A stretch of DNA of 64,000 nt, taken from NCBI GenBank assembly GCA_934466455.1, contig CAKSLF010000006.1, positions 29,120 through 93,119 of the forward strand. Direction: 5' to 3'. Shown piece after piece: positions 7,983-15,827 of the stretch; the stretch's first letter is position 1; each line of letters starts with the position of its first letter. A program made the position numbers and the translations under genes. A model generated the notes under the pieces. That model was not told the DNA's origin. It made no database searches and was given only the letters and a program-made list of their open reading frames with translations. The DNA is from an uncultured Oscillospiraceae bacterium (lineage in GTDB: Bacteria; Bacillota; Clostridia; Oscillospirales; Ruminococcaceae).

Positions 7983-9925
7983 GGTTCTTCCTCCTCACCG
8001 TCATCTCCGCCTTCGCCGCCGGAAGGTCCAAGCGCAGGTATTACTTCCGTGTAGCAGTCGCCGCACTCGGTACAGGCATATATAATATATCCGTCCTCGG
8101 TTTCGGTTGGTTCCATTGCGTCAATTTCTACATAATTGTGTTCATGACCGGTACTGGGCAATACTTCTGTGTAAGTGCTTTCACACAATACACAGGTATA
8201 AACCACATATCCGTCTTCATAAGGAGTTGGGTCAAAGCGTTCGGTTTCTTCATACTGGTGCTCAAATTCCGTATATCCGCCGTCCGTCCACATTCCGCAA
8301 TAGCTTGCAAGCTTTCCAAACCCGCCTCCGGAGGTTGAGCCTCCTATATCCTTTCCGTAAGCAAGGGTAAAGCGCAGAGTAAGCGTGTCGCCGTCGGAGA
8401 GCTTGTATTCCGAAAGACCTTTTCCGGGATAAAGCGTACCGTTTATCGAATACATCCAGCCGGAACCCATGGTAAAATCAAATTCGCCAAGGCTGTTGCC
8501 GCCGCTTGGAGAAGAAGTTGTTATTCCGTCGGCAAGAATTTTTTCCCAGAGGTTATCCGGAACCGCTGCGCCGGAAGCAAGCCCCGGCTTGCTGAGAGAG
8601 CGTACATAAAATCCTACTTTTTCGCTGCCGTCATAGGTTGCGGTGTAACCCTTCGCTTCAAGCATTTTAAGAAGAGATGCCGCAGCGGTTTCGCCGCTTA
8701 CTATTTGGCATTCATAGCTGTCTATAATTCCAAGTCCTACTGTTGTGGCGTCAATTACGATTGTTGCAGTGCCGATTGATTCTCCGTCTTTTACTCCGTG
8801 AAACTTTACGGTATAGTCAACATATGCGGAGTTTCCTTCGTCGTCCCATGCAAGCACGGTTACCACATATTCGTCGTTATCATTACCGGTATCGGGAAAA
8901 TATAGGTCATAATGATAGGTTCCGTTGCTTCCGGTTGGCATAGAAACAACGCTGCCATCCATTGTAACTTCGATATGATTTGAATATATCGGCTGACCGC
9001 TGCCGGTTTTTGCGGTAACATTAAAAGTGTAATATCTGTTTTTAAGAGGCGTTGTAACGCCGTCCAGGCTTGTTTGGATTGAGGGTGGGTTTTTTCCTAC
9101 CGTGGGGTTTGAGCCGTCTGCCTTTGTAGCTTGATAATTCAGCGTATATTGAACCTCGGAAATAACATTGCTTCCTTTGCGAAGATAAATCGTTATGTAG
9201 TTTTCTCCGAGGGAAAGCTTTGCGCTGTAATCATCGCCGCTTGCAGAAAGCCATTTTCCGCTTGGGAAATTATCGTTTACAATATTTACTTTTAGGTTAT
9301 GGTCGTATTCGCCGTCTTCAACATATGCGTAAAAATCAAAAATGTCATTTTCAATTTCGTTTTTTGCAACAATACGGTTTTCAAGGTCGGTTACTATTTT
9401 CGGTCCGTCGGACTCAAGCTCGCCTCCGTTTTCGGTTCCGCCTCCGCCCGAGGAGTTATCGCCGCTGTTTCCGTTGCCGCTTCCGGAGCCGCCGCCGTTT
9501 TTATCGCCGGGAACGGTTCCGTTTTGCTTTCCGTCGCCGGTATCCTCAATAAAATAGTCAACGGAAGGCTTGTTTTCACCGTTATCTTCTTTTTCGGTTT
9601 CCGGCGTTTTGTTTTCTTCCCTTTTTGTGTCTTGGTTTTTTATGTCATCGGGAAGATTATTGCGGTTTGGGCTGTCGCTGTTTTCTCCGGAAGAATTTCC
9701 CCGACCGTTTGAATTTTCCGAATCTCCGCTTTCTCCTTGCGAAAGCTTATTACCCGAATTTTCGCCGTAAATTATCTCCGGCTCAAGCTCTGTTTTGCTT
9801 TCCGAAGAAATAGGGTTTTGCGGAAGCATTTTTTCCGCCGTTGCGGCAAATCCGGAAAAGACGGCTATTGTTACTGCCGCAAGCAAAATGCTTGCGATTT
9901 TGATAAAATGTTTTTTCAAAAACAT
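7979..9925 (-). CDS. Secreted multidomain protein with DUF4430 (transcobalamin C-terminal-like) domain
   Basis: I take the ATG at 9925 because it begins a signal peptide (FLKKHFIKIASILLAA...). The frame is open further upstream, but that part is the riboswitch. A ggag lies 12 bases before the ATG, which is rather far. The 648-residue product has a signal peptide (1-30), an acidic Ser/Gly/Asn-rich linker (35-175), two beta-sandwich domains (about 175-390) and a DUF4430 domain (about 395-530, with GWMYSINGTLYPGKGLSEYKLSDGD). It ends with two Cys-containing repeats (GYVVYTCVLCESTYTEVLP and GYIIYACTECGDCYTEVIP, 550-635) and an acidic tail. No LPXTG anchor is seen. It is the first gene after the cobalamin riboswitch, which supports a role in corrinoid binding; that role is inferred. 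Confidence 0.86.
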   Translation of the reverse strand: MFLKKHFIKIASILLAAVTIAVFSGFAATAEKMLPQNPISSESKTELEPEIIYGENSGNKLSQGESGDSENSNGRGNSSGENSDSPNRNNLPDDIKNQDTKREENKTPETEKEDNGENKPSVDYFIEDTGDGKQNGTVPGDKNGGGSGSGNGNSGDNSSGGGGTENGGELESDGPKIVTDLENRIVAKNEIENDIFDFYAYVEDGEYDHNLKVNIVNDNFPSGKWLSASGDDYSAKLSLGENYITIYLRKGSNVISEVQYTLNYQATKADGSNPTVGKNPPSIQTSLDGVTTPLKNRYYTFNVTAKTGSGQPIYSNHIEVTMDGSVVSMPTGSNGTYHYDLYFPDTGNDNDEYVVTVLAWDDEGNSAYVDYTVKFHGVKDGESIGTATIVIDATTVGLGIIDSYECQIVSGETAAASLLKMLEAKGYTATYDGSEKVGFYVRSLSKPGLASGAAVPDNLWEKILADGITTSSPSGGNSLGEFDFTMGSGWMYSINGTLYPGKGLSEYKLSDGDTLTLRFTLAYGKDIGGSTSGGGFGKLASYCGMWTDGGYTEFEHQYEETERFDPTPYEDGYVVYTCVLCESTYTEVLPSTGHEHNYVEIDAMEPTETEDGYIIYACTECGDCYTEVIPALGPSGGEGGDDGEEEEP

Positions 9926-9945
9926 AGCAATAAAATTCTCCGTAA

Positions 9946-9990
9946 ACAAAAAATAAAGCTGCGGTGATTTCTTTACAAAATCACCGCAGC
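9946..9990 (-). terminator. Riboswitch-associated intrinsic terminator
   Basis: A perfect 13-base stem (9958-9970 paired with 9978-9990, GCTGCGGTGATTT arm) is followed on the minus strand by a T-rich run at 9957-9946. It sits between the cobalamin aptamer and the first gene, as expected for transcriptional attenuation when cobalamin is bound. Confidence 0.88.
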
Positions 9991-10047
9991 CGTTTTGTGC
10001 AGTAAGTGCTCCGGTAAACTCCATAAACCGTGGACGGAGCATTATAA

Positions 10048-10226
10048 ATTCAAGCAGGTCTTCTGACTTGTGCATCACAGAAATGTTTGCTCCTTCCCAC
10101 GAAAAATCGCAGTGGATAAGCTTTGGCAAAGCTTTTTGCAAACATTCTCCGCACTTACAGCGGCGGTACCGTTCGGGATTTGCACCCAATTCCCTATTCT
10201 TCCGCAAAAGCTGCGGACACTTGAAT
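10048..10226 (-). promoter_or_regulatory. Cobalamin (B12) riboswitch aptamer
   Basis: On the minus strand the conserved B12-element blocks appear in order. A P1 stem (10226-10220, ATTCAAG) closes with 10054-10048 (CTTGAAT). Inside are GGTGCAAATCCC (10186-10175), the GCCGCTGTAAGTGCGG block (about 10164-10149), CCACTG...GGGAAGG (10115-10093) and AAGTCAGAAGACCTGC (10069-10054). A further hairpin at 10041-10007 and the terminator at 9990-9946 form the expression platform. Known riboswitches of this class switch genes off when adenosylcobalamin or a related corrinoid is plentiful. It controls the six-gene run ending at the left edge. Confidence 0.93.
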
Positions 10227-10247
10227 AGAAATATTATTATATACAAT

Positions 10248-10275
10248 ATTATACGCAAAACACCGAAAATGTCAA
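10248..10275 (-). promoter_or_regulatory. Sigma-A promoter of the cobalamin-riboswitch operon
   Basis: Perfect hexamers are present on the minus strand: TTGACA at 10275-10270 and TATAAT at 10253-10248, spaced 16 bases. Transcription should begin near 10241, about 15 bases before the riboswitch P1 stem. Confidence 0.88.
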
Positions 10276-10369
10276 TATAACCGTAGGGCTTTTGCGGCAT
10301 ATATGTCAAAGCGGAATATTTGTTAAAAATGATATAAGCAAAAATTGCTATGGAATTTTTCAGAAATCA

Positions 10370-10378
10370 TGCTATAAT
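10370..10378 (+). promoter_or_regulatory. Extended -10 promoter element for the TIM-barrel gene
   Basis: TGCTATAAT is a consensus extended -10, 19 bases before the ATG at 10398. No good -35 hexamer is seen at 17 bases upstream. The ribosome site GGGTGA lies at 10386-10391. Because the start site would fall around 10385, the leader would be very short. Confidence 0.55.
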
Positions 10379-10397
10379 CAATTTTGGGTGATTTGAA

Positions 10398-11366
10398 ATG
10401 AAACATGTTATAAATACGGTAAGCGAAAATGAATGGCTTAAAGAATACAAGGACCGTGCCGATATGGAGTCTTTCATAAAAGCATGTAAGTGTGACGGAG
10501 TTGAGGTAATCAGAGGCGGAGAAGACAATACGGGAATATATTGTCCGGAAAATGTTGTCGGAGTTCATCTATACTTCTATCCAAACTGGCTTGATTTTTG
10601 GAATATGGATTTGGAGAGCCTCGAAAGACATTTTGGCTCTCGTGATATTTGGGAAAGCTACTACCGTGCTACTAATCGGGAAGAATTTCTGAAGCCGTAT
10701 CAGGAGGATATGGATTATGCCGAGGCGATGGGCGCAGAGTATGCGGTTTTTCACATAAACGATGTTTCTAACGAAGAAATTCTAAATTACGAATGGGAAC
10801 ACACAAATAAGCAGGTAATTACTGCAGCCGCAGAAATTATAAACGCTCTTACGAAAGGCAAAAATTATCACTTTAAGCTTCTTCTCGAGAATCTTTTTAC
10901 CCCGGGAATGACTCTTCTTGATCCAAAGGAAACAGAGCTTATGCTGAGCCTTGTCGAATATGAAAATAAGGGAATTGTTATGGACACGGGTCATCTTATG
11001 TGCGCTCCGCAAAACATTACTGAAGAAGAACAGGGAATCGACTTTGTTCTGCAAACGGTAAAAAACCACGGAGAGCTTGCACACTATATAAAAGCCCTGC
11101 ATCTGCATAAATCTACAACGGGAGATTTTGTTGCGAACCTCAAAAAAAAGACGATTATTCCGGAAAAAGATTTTTACGACCGCTGGACTCAAAGTTATAA
11201 TGTTATCTTGCAAATAGACCGCCACCAGCCGCTGACAAGTCCCCGTGCAGCAGAAATCCTTGAGCTTGTTCAGCCGGAATTTGTTTGTCACGAAATCAGC
11301 GCAAAAAACCGCACAGAAAAACTTGAAAAAGTGCTTATCCAGATGAAAGCAATAGGAAAAATATAA
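10398..11366 (+). CDS. TIM-barrel protein, xylose-isomerase-like sugar epimerase/isomerase superfamily
   Basis: The 322-residue protein has the alternating strand/helix pattern of the AP-endonuclease-2/xylose-isomerase TIM-barrel superfamily. Metal-site-like residues fall at strand ends: Glu in FKLLLENLF, Asp and His in GIVMDTGHLMCA, His in IKALHLHKS, and Glu at PEFVCHEIS. The substrate cannot be read from sequence. It is transcribed alone, divergently from the cobalamin-riboswitch operon, with its own extended -10 promoter and a strong terminator just after its stop. A link to cobalamin metabolism is not demonstrated by position alone. Confidence 0.8.
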   Translation: MKHVINTVSENEWLKEYKDRADMESFIKACKCDGVEVIRGGEDNTGIYCPENVVGVHLYFYPNWLDFWNMDLESLERHFGSRDIWESYYRATNREEFLKPYQEDMDYAEAMGAEYAVFHINDVSNEEILNYEWEHTNKQVITAAAEIINALTKGKNYHFKLLLENLFTPGMTLLDPKETELMLSLVEYENKGIVMDTGHLMCAPQNITEEEQGIDFVLQTVKNHGELAHYIKALHLHKSTTGDFVANLKKKTIIPEKDFYDRWTQSYNVILQIDRHQPLTSPRAAEILELVQPEFVCHEISAKNRTEKLEKVLIQMKAIGKI

Positions 11367-11370
11367 TGAA

Positions 11371-11406
11371 TACCCGCAGATTTATAAAAAATCTGCGGGT
11401 ATTTTT
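11371..11406 (+). terminator. Intrinsic terminator of the TIM-barrel gene
   Basis: A 13-base perfect stem (11371-11383 with 11389-11401, TACCCGCAGATTT arm) is followed by TTTTT. It touches the stop codon of the convergent ABC gene at 11405. Confidence 0.9.
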
Positions 11407-13222
11407 ATGCCTGTTTTACATAATATTGCGCCTGTGCGTTCCAAAGTTCGGAATACTTTCCGCCTGTCTGCGCAAGGAGCACTTCATGAGTACCATGCTG
11501 CACTATGTAGCCTGCATCGAAAACAAGAATTTCATCGCAGAACCGGCATGAAGCAAGACGGTGACTGATATATATTGCGGTTTTGCTGCCGGATATATCA
11601 TTAAATTTGCTGTAAACCTCATATTCTGAAACCGGGTCGAGAGCCGCAGTAGGTTCGTCAAGGATAATAAACGGCGCATCTTTATAGAGTGCTCTTGCAA
11701 GGGCAATTTTTTGAGCCTCTCCTCCGGAGATTTCAATGCCGCTTGGGTCAAAATTATGATATATAACAGTTTCTAACCCGTTAGGCATAGTGCCGAGGCG
11801 GTTTTCAAACCCCGCTTTTTTAAGGCAGGCAGTTGCTTTTTTCTTGTCATAATGTGCCCCGGCGGCTATATTTTGTCCAAGAGAGAATGCAAATAACTTA
11901 AAGTCCTGAAAAACAACGGAGAAAATCGAAAGATATTCATTATAGTCGTATTTTTTTATGTTTACTCCGTTAAGCAAAATTTCTCCCTCTGTTGGGTCAT
12001 AAAGTCGGCAAAGCAGCTTTATAAATGTTGTTTTGCCGCTTCCGTTCATACCGACAACGGCAAGCTTTTCCCCTACCTTGAATTTAAGATTTACATTGCG
12101 GAGGGCGTATGCTTCCGTGTTTGGGTATTTGAATGAAACATTGCGGAACTCAATGTAATATTCGTCATCGTCACGCTTTTCTACGGAAAGAGTGCCCTTA
12201 TACATCGGGTTCGGAATATCAAAATATGAGAAAAAACGCTTTAGGTACTCATGGTTGACAAATGAAAGCTGAAGCGTGCTTACAATACCGGAGATTGCGG
12301 TGAGCAACAGCATTATACAGGAAACATACTGTGCAATTGAACCAACAGAAAGCCCGCCGCCAAGTGCCACAAAAATAAGAAGCAGGTATATTCCAAAACG
12401 CAACAAATAGTTCATCAATGTTGAAATAAGGTCAAGTCCCGCACACCCGAATGTTGCTTTTGCTTCACGCTTATAGAGGTTATATAAAAGCCCTTTTGAA
12501 AATTTTTCGAGCGATACGCACATATTGTAAAGGCGAACATCTTTACCGCTTTTATAGTCTGTAATATATTGGTTATATTTGTCGGCACGAATATTTTCCT
12601 CAACGCAGCTTGAGAAAAATTCGTTCATAAGTTGCGAGGACTTTTTTGTTGTGAACATACTTATTATCGTAGTCACGGCAATTCCGCCGATAAGCGCAAG
12701 CTTTGCCCACAACGATACCGAATCGACCATAAAAAACGAAACAGTAAGCGAAACGGATGAAATTATCTGAACAATACTGCGAACAAATCTGCACATACAA
12801 CCGGCAAAATAGAAAAAGTTGTATCCCGTTTGGGTTTCACTTTGAATTCTTTCACGAAGAAGAGCTATGTTTCTGTCCTCAATGGATGAATATGCAAGTT
12901 CCATGGCTTTTTCTGCGTGCATCCATTCACTTGAGCGATAAACTTCTTCAAAGCCTATGTCATTAAGAGTTGTCAGCCATCCGTTTATAAGACTTAACAA
13001 AGCAACTATTCCGACGGTAAGTGCCGCATAAATTGCAAGCGTCTGTACTTCTGCTCCGGCGGCAAGTGCGTCGATAAGCCGGGCAGAAAAATAAATAGGC
13101 ACATACGGAAGCACCGCTGTGATAATGTTTTTAATAACGGAACTTATAAAATATTTCTTATTCAGCGAATATACAAGTTTTGCGCTGCGTGCGCTTATGT
13201 TAAGGTGCTCTTTCAGGGTCAT
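11405..13222 (-). CDS. ABC exporter half-transporter (permease-ATPase), partner of the upstream gene
   Basis: The 605-residue protein has six membrane helices in the first 330 residues (ABC type-1 exporter fold), then a nucleotide-binding domain. This contains Walker A GMNGSGKTT, a Q-loop near VFQDF, the signature EISGGEAQKIALARAL, Walker B FIILDEPTAALD and a switch His (YISHRL). Its start overlaps the stop of the preceding ABC gene by four bases, so the two probably make a heterodimer. This is an exporter type, not a BtuCD-type importer. The cargo is unknown; a peptide or small lipophilic compound fits the family. A two-component system lies just upstream across a terminator. Confidence 0.93.
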   Translation of the reverse strand: MTLKEHLNISARSAKLVYSLNKKYFISSVIKNIITAVLPYVPIYFSARLIDALAAGAEVQTLAIYAALTVGIVALLSLINGWLTTLNDIGFEEVYRSSEWMHAEKAMELAYSSIEDRNIALLRERIQSETQTGYNFFYFAGCMCRFVRSIVQIISSVSLTVSFFMVDSVSLWAKLALIGGIAVTTIISMFTTKKSSQLMNEFFSSCVEENIRADKYNQYITDYKSGKDVRLYNMCVSLEKFSKGLLYNLYKREAKATFGCAGLDLISTLMNYLLRFGIYLLLIFVALGGGLSVGSIAQYVSCIMLLLTAISGIVSTLQLSFVNHEYLKRFFSYFDIPNPMYKGTLSVEKRDDDEYYIEFRNVSFKYPNTEAYALRNVNLKFKVGEKLAVVGMNGSGKTTFIKLLCRLYDPTEGEILLNGVNIKKYDYNEYLSIFSVVFQDFKLFAFSLGQNIAAGAHYDKKKATACLKKAGFENRLGTMPNGLETVIYHNFDPSGIEISGGEAQKIALARALYKDAPFIILDEPTAALDPVSEYEVYSKFNDISGSKTAIYISHRLASCRFCDEILVFDAGYIVQHGTHEVLLAQTGGKYSELWNAQAQYYVKQA

Positions 13223-15063
13223 TTCTGTTCGCCTCCCTTATAATCGTCGCGATACCAACAGCTTTGGATTTCATAAAGCTTTGCATATTCGCCGCCGTTT
13301 GAGATAAGCTCATCGTGAGTGCCTTCTTCAATAATTTTGCCATTGTTAAGGAACAAAATCCTGTCGCAAAACTGGGTTGAGGCAAGTCTGTGAGAAATAA
13401 ACAACGATGTCTTCCCTTTCGTCATATTGCGATAGTGAAGATATATTTCGTTTTCCGCAATGGGGTCAAGTGCGGCGGTAGGCTCGTCCAAAACAAGCAC
13501 GGGAGCATCTTTATAAAGAGCGCGAGCCATCATAAGCTTTTGCGCCTCTCCGCCTGAAAGCTCGATTCCGTCTTTGTTTACCTGTTTATCAAGTTTTGTG
13601 TCAATTCCGTTTGGAAGAGAATCTATCTTTTTCCCAAGCCCTGCTTTGCGTATGCAGTCTTCGGCACGGGTACGGTCAAAATTATCCTCTGTGGTTCCGG
13701 CAACGGTTTCTGCAAGGGAAAAAAATGCGGTTTGCACATCCTGAAAAACAGGAGAAAACAACCGGTAATAATCGTCACGGCGAAATTCGTTTACCGAAAC
13801 GCCGTTTATTTTTATGTCGCCGGAGGTGGGTTTATAAAGTCCGCAAAGCAGTTTTACAAGTGTTGTTTTGCCTGCGCCGTTCATGCCAACAAGCGCAATG
13901 CGTTCACCCGGGCGGAAAGTAAAACTTATGTCATCAAGAGTGTTTGTTTCGGCACCGTCATAGCGGAAGCAAACATGCTCAAAGGTAATTTCCGGAGCGG
14001 AAGAAATAAAGTCGTCGGCATTAGTTTTTCCGCCGCCGTCGCCATCGGGAAGGTCGAGGTATTCGCAGAAGTCGCAAATTTTAAGACTGGCGGCCTGCAT
14101 CTCATTCCATGCGGTCATAATGTTTCCGATATAGGTGGCAAAATTTGATATTGCGGCAAAGTAAAGAACAAATTGGTCAACGGTTATTTCTCCGTTCAGT
14201 GCCATGGAGATTAGCACGGCATATGCTGCGCCGTCACGCATAAGTATTATTGCAATATCAACAATGCGGTTTATAAAATTGCGATAATTAAGCTTTTTTA
14301 GCCATACATCGTTTTCCTTAAAAAGATCGTTATATATTTCCCGAAGCCACTGTGCCATACCGTAAATACGGATGTCCTTCGCAGCAGCAAAATCGCTTGC
14401 CCGCTGCGTAACATAGCTTATTTTTTTGTCTACGTCGGTGCGTTCGGCGCGGGTGTTGTATTCATATTTCTGATATGCGCGGACGCAAAGCCAGTTTATT
14501 GCAGGCAAAACGGTAAGCAGTATCACAAGCCACGGGCTTACAAAGGAAATAATTGTTCCGAACAAAAAATAGCAAAGCAGATTTTTTATAATTTCCATGC
14601 TTTGCTGCGGCATTTCGCAAAGAGGGACTTTTCCGTCTTGCATCCATGTGGCAGAGCTGCCTCGTCTTGCAAGATCACGCACGGATTTTTTCTCGTACTC
14701 CTGGTAAAAACAGCTCATAGACTTTTTTTCAATCCGGATGCTTTGGCTGTAACGGTATTTATTAAGATATGCTTTTAGTACCGTTGAGCAAAATCCTTTA
14801 AGCGCATCAGCCGCAAAAGTAAGGGCGATAAGAGTGCCTACGGCAATTGCCGCATGAGCAAAAGTCTGCTTTTGCGTAACTTCCGAAACCACAAGTGAGG
14901 GCAGCTTTATTTCACTCCATGCAATAAAAAGCGAAATCGGAATACCTGCCGCCATTAGCCAAAAGGATTGCGGCGCATTGCGAAGCATTCCTCTAAAACT
15001 CCAAATTGCATTGCTTAATGCGGAACGATAGGGCTTTTTCTTTTGTTCTTTTATGTTTTTCAA
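13219..15063 (-). CDS. ABC exporter half-transporter (permease-ATPase)
   Basis: The 614-residue protein starts at TTG 15063, preceded by AAAGGAG nine bases upstream. It has an N-terminal ABC type-1 membrane domain, then an ATPase domain with Walker A GMNGAGKTT, signature ELSGGEAQKLMMARAL, Walker B LVLDEPTAALD and switch SHRLAS. Both this and its partner keep canonical catalytic Glu residues after Walker B, so neither nucleotide site looks degenerate. It has its own promoter (extended -10 at 15105-15097), separate from the kinase/regulator pair. The cargo is not evident; no precursor-peptide gene is seen beside it. Confidence 0.93.
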   Translation of the reverse strand: MKNIKEQKKKPYRSALSNAIWSFRGMLRNAPQSFWLMAAGIPISLFIAWSEIKLPSLVVSEVTQKQTFAHAAIAVGTLIALTFAADALKGFCSTVLKAYLNKYRYSQSIRIEKKSMSCFYQEYEKKSVRDLARRGSSATWMQDGKVPLCEMPQQSMEIIKNLLCYFLFGTIISFVSPWLVILLTVLPAINWLCVRAYQKYEYNTRAERTDVDKKISYVTQRASDFAAAKDIRIYGMAQWLREIYNDLFKENDVWLKKLNYRNFINRIVDIAIILMRDGAAYAVLISMALNGEITVDQFVLYFAAISNFATYIGNIMTAWNEMQAASLKICDFCEYLDLPDGDGGGKTNADDFISSAPEITFEHVCFRYDGAETNTLDDISFTFRPGERIALVGMNGAGKTTLVKLLCGLYKPTSGDIKINGVSVNEFRRDDYYRLFSPVFQDVQTAFFSLAETVAGTTEDNFDRTRAEDCIRKAGLGKKIDSLPNGIDTKLDKQVNKDGIELSGGEAQKLMMARALYKDAPVLVLDEPTAALDPIAENEIYLHYRNMTKGKTSLFISHRLASTQFCDRILFLNNGKIIEEGTHDELISNGGEYAKLYEIQSCWYRDDYKGGEQK

Positions 15064-15096
15064 AGCAAATTGCTCCTTTCGTTTTCTAATGTCTGC

Positions 15097-15105
15097 ATTA
15101 TAGCA
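15097..15105 (-). promoter_or_regulatory. Extended -10 promoter of the ABC exporter pair
   Basis: The minus strand reads TGCTATAAT at 15105-15097, about 34 bases before the TTG start. The -35 region is poor, so an activator may help; the neighbouring LytTR regulator is a candidate, but this is inference. Confidence 0.5.
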
Positions 15106-15125
15106 CTAAGCTTTTGTAAAAAGAA

Positions 15126-15162
15126 AATTCGTGCACCAACTGCATTTTTGAGTGCACGAATT
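15126..15162 (-). terminator. Intrinsic terminator of the response regulator/kinase operon
   Basis: A perfect 11-base inverted repeat (AATTCGTGCAC at 15126-15136, GTGCACGAATT at 15152-15162) with a 15-base loop is followed on the minus strand by TTTTCTTTTT. It begins four bases after the kinase stop. Confidence 0.85.
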
Positions 15163-15166
15163 GTAA

Positions 15167-15817
15167 TTATTCCGTTGCCGGAACAAGAAATTCAGATGTA
15201 AAAGCACCGTCCTCACTGTTATACTTCACCCAGCCGCCGTGCTCCTTGAGCACGCTTTCCGCACGGTTAAGTCCAAAGCCGTGTATTCCAGATTTGCCTG
15301 TCTTGAAAAGCGAGCCGAGCTTTTGCTTTTTCTCCCCGGCGGAGTTGAGCATATAAAAGTAGAGCATATTCCCTTTCATATGCATGGAAAGACGAATGAA
15401 TTTTTCTTCTTTTGTATTTTGGCAGGCTTCAATCGCATTATCGAGCAAATTTCCTATAACAATGCTTAATTCTAAATCCGAAAGAGTCAACTTATCCGGT
15501 ATATTTGCGTCAACGATTACCGAAACACCCTGTGCCTTTGCCTTTGCAATCCTTGCGGAGAGAATAGCGTCTACCGTAACATTGCCGGTTTTTAGCAGTG
15601 TATCGAGATTTTGCAGCGTTTGGTCAAGCTCGTCTATATATGCGATGGCACGGTCGATTTCTCCCGCTTCAAGCTGCCCTTTTAATGCTTGCAAATGGTG
15701 GTGAAAATCATGTTTATATCCTCTCATTTCATTATGAATGCTGCGAACCTCATCGAGATGTTGCTTTGCCTGTTCCTCCTGCATTTCAACAAGCTTGAGA
15801 TATGTTTTTCTGAGCAC
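15167..15817 (-). CDS. Soluble GHKL sensor kinase of the AgrC/LytS type, lacking a membrane sensor
   Basis: I choose the GTG at 15817 because GAGGTG sits six bases upstream and the gene then begins just after the response-regulator stop. A longer frame from 15850 would overlap that gene. The 216-residue product has an N-terminal helix, a dimerisation/phosphoacceptor helix with YKHDFHHHL (His36), an N-box VIGNLLDNAIEAC and a glycine-rich GIHGFGLNRAESVL. This is the catalytic half of peptide-pheromone receptor kinases. The usual six-helix membrane sensor is entirely absent. It must rely on another protein or an internal signal, or serve as a detached kinase module. Confidence 0.88.
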   Translation of the reverse strand: MLRKTYLKLVEMQEEQAKQHLDEVRSIHNEMRGYKHDFHHHLQALKGQLEAGEIDRAIAYIDELDQTLQNLDTLLKTGNVTVDAILSARIAKAKAQGVSVIVDANIPDKLTLSDLELSIVIGNLLDNAIEACQNTKEEKFIRLSMHMKGNMLYFYMLNSAGEKKQKLGSLFKTGKSGIHGFGLNRAESVLKEHGGWVKYNSEDGAFTSEFLVPATE

Positions 15818-15827
15818 AAAAATCACC

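Noticed and set aside
9926..10309. In-frame upstream extension of the DUF4430 gene by 128 codons
   Set aside because: This stretch is the cobalamin riboswitch and its terminator; no signal peptide would then be at the N-terminus.
11405..15063. The ABC gene pair as a cobalamin importer
   Set aside because: Both are exporter-type permease-ATPase fusions, not separate BtuC/BtuD-type subunits, and no substrate-binding partner is near.
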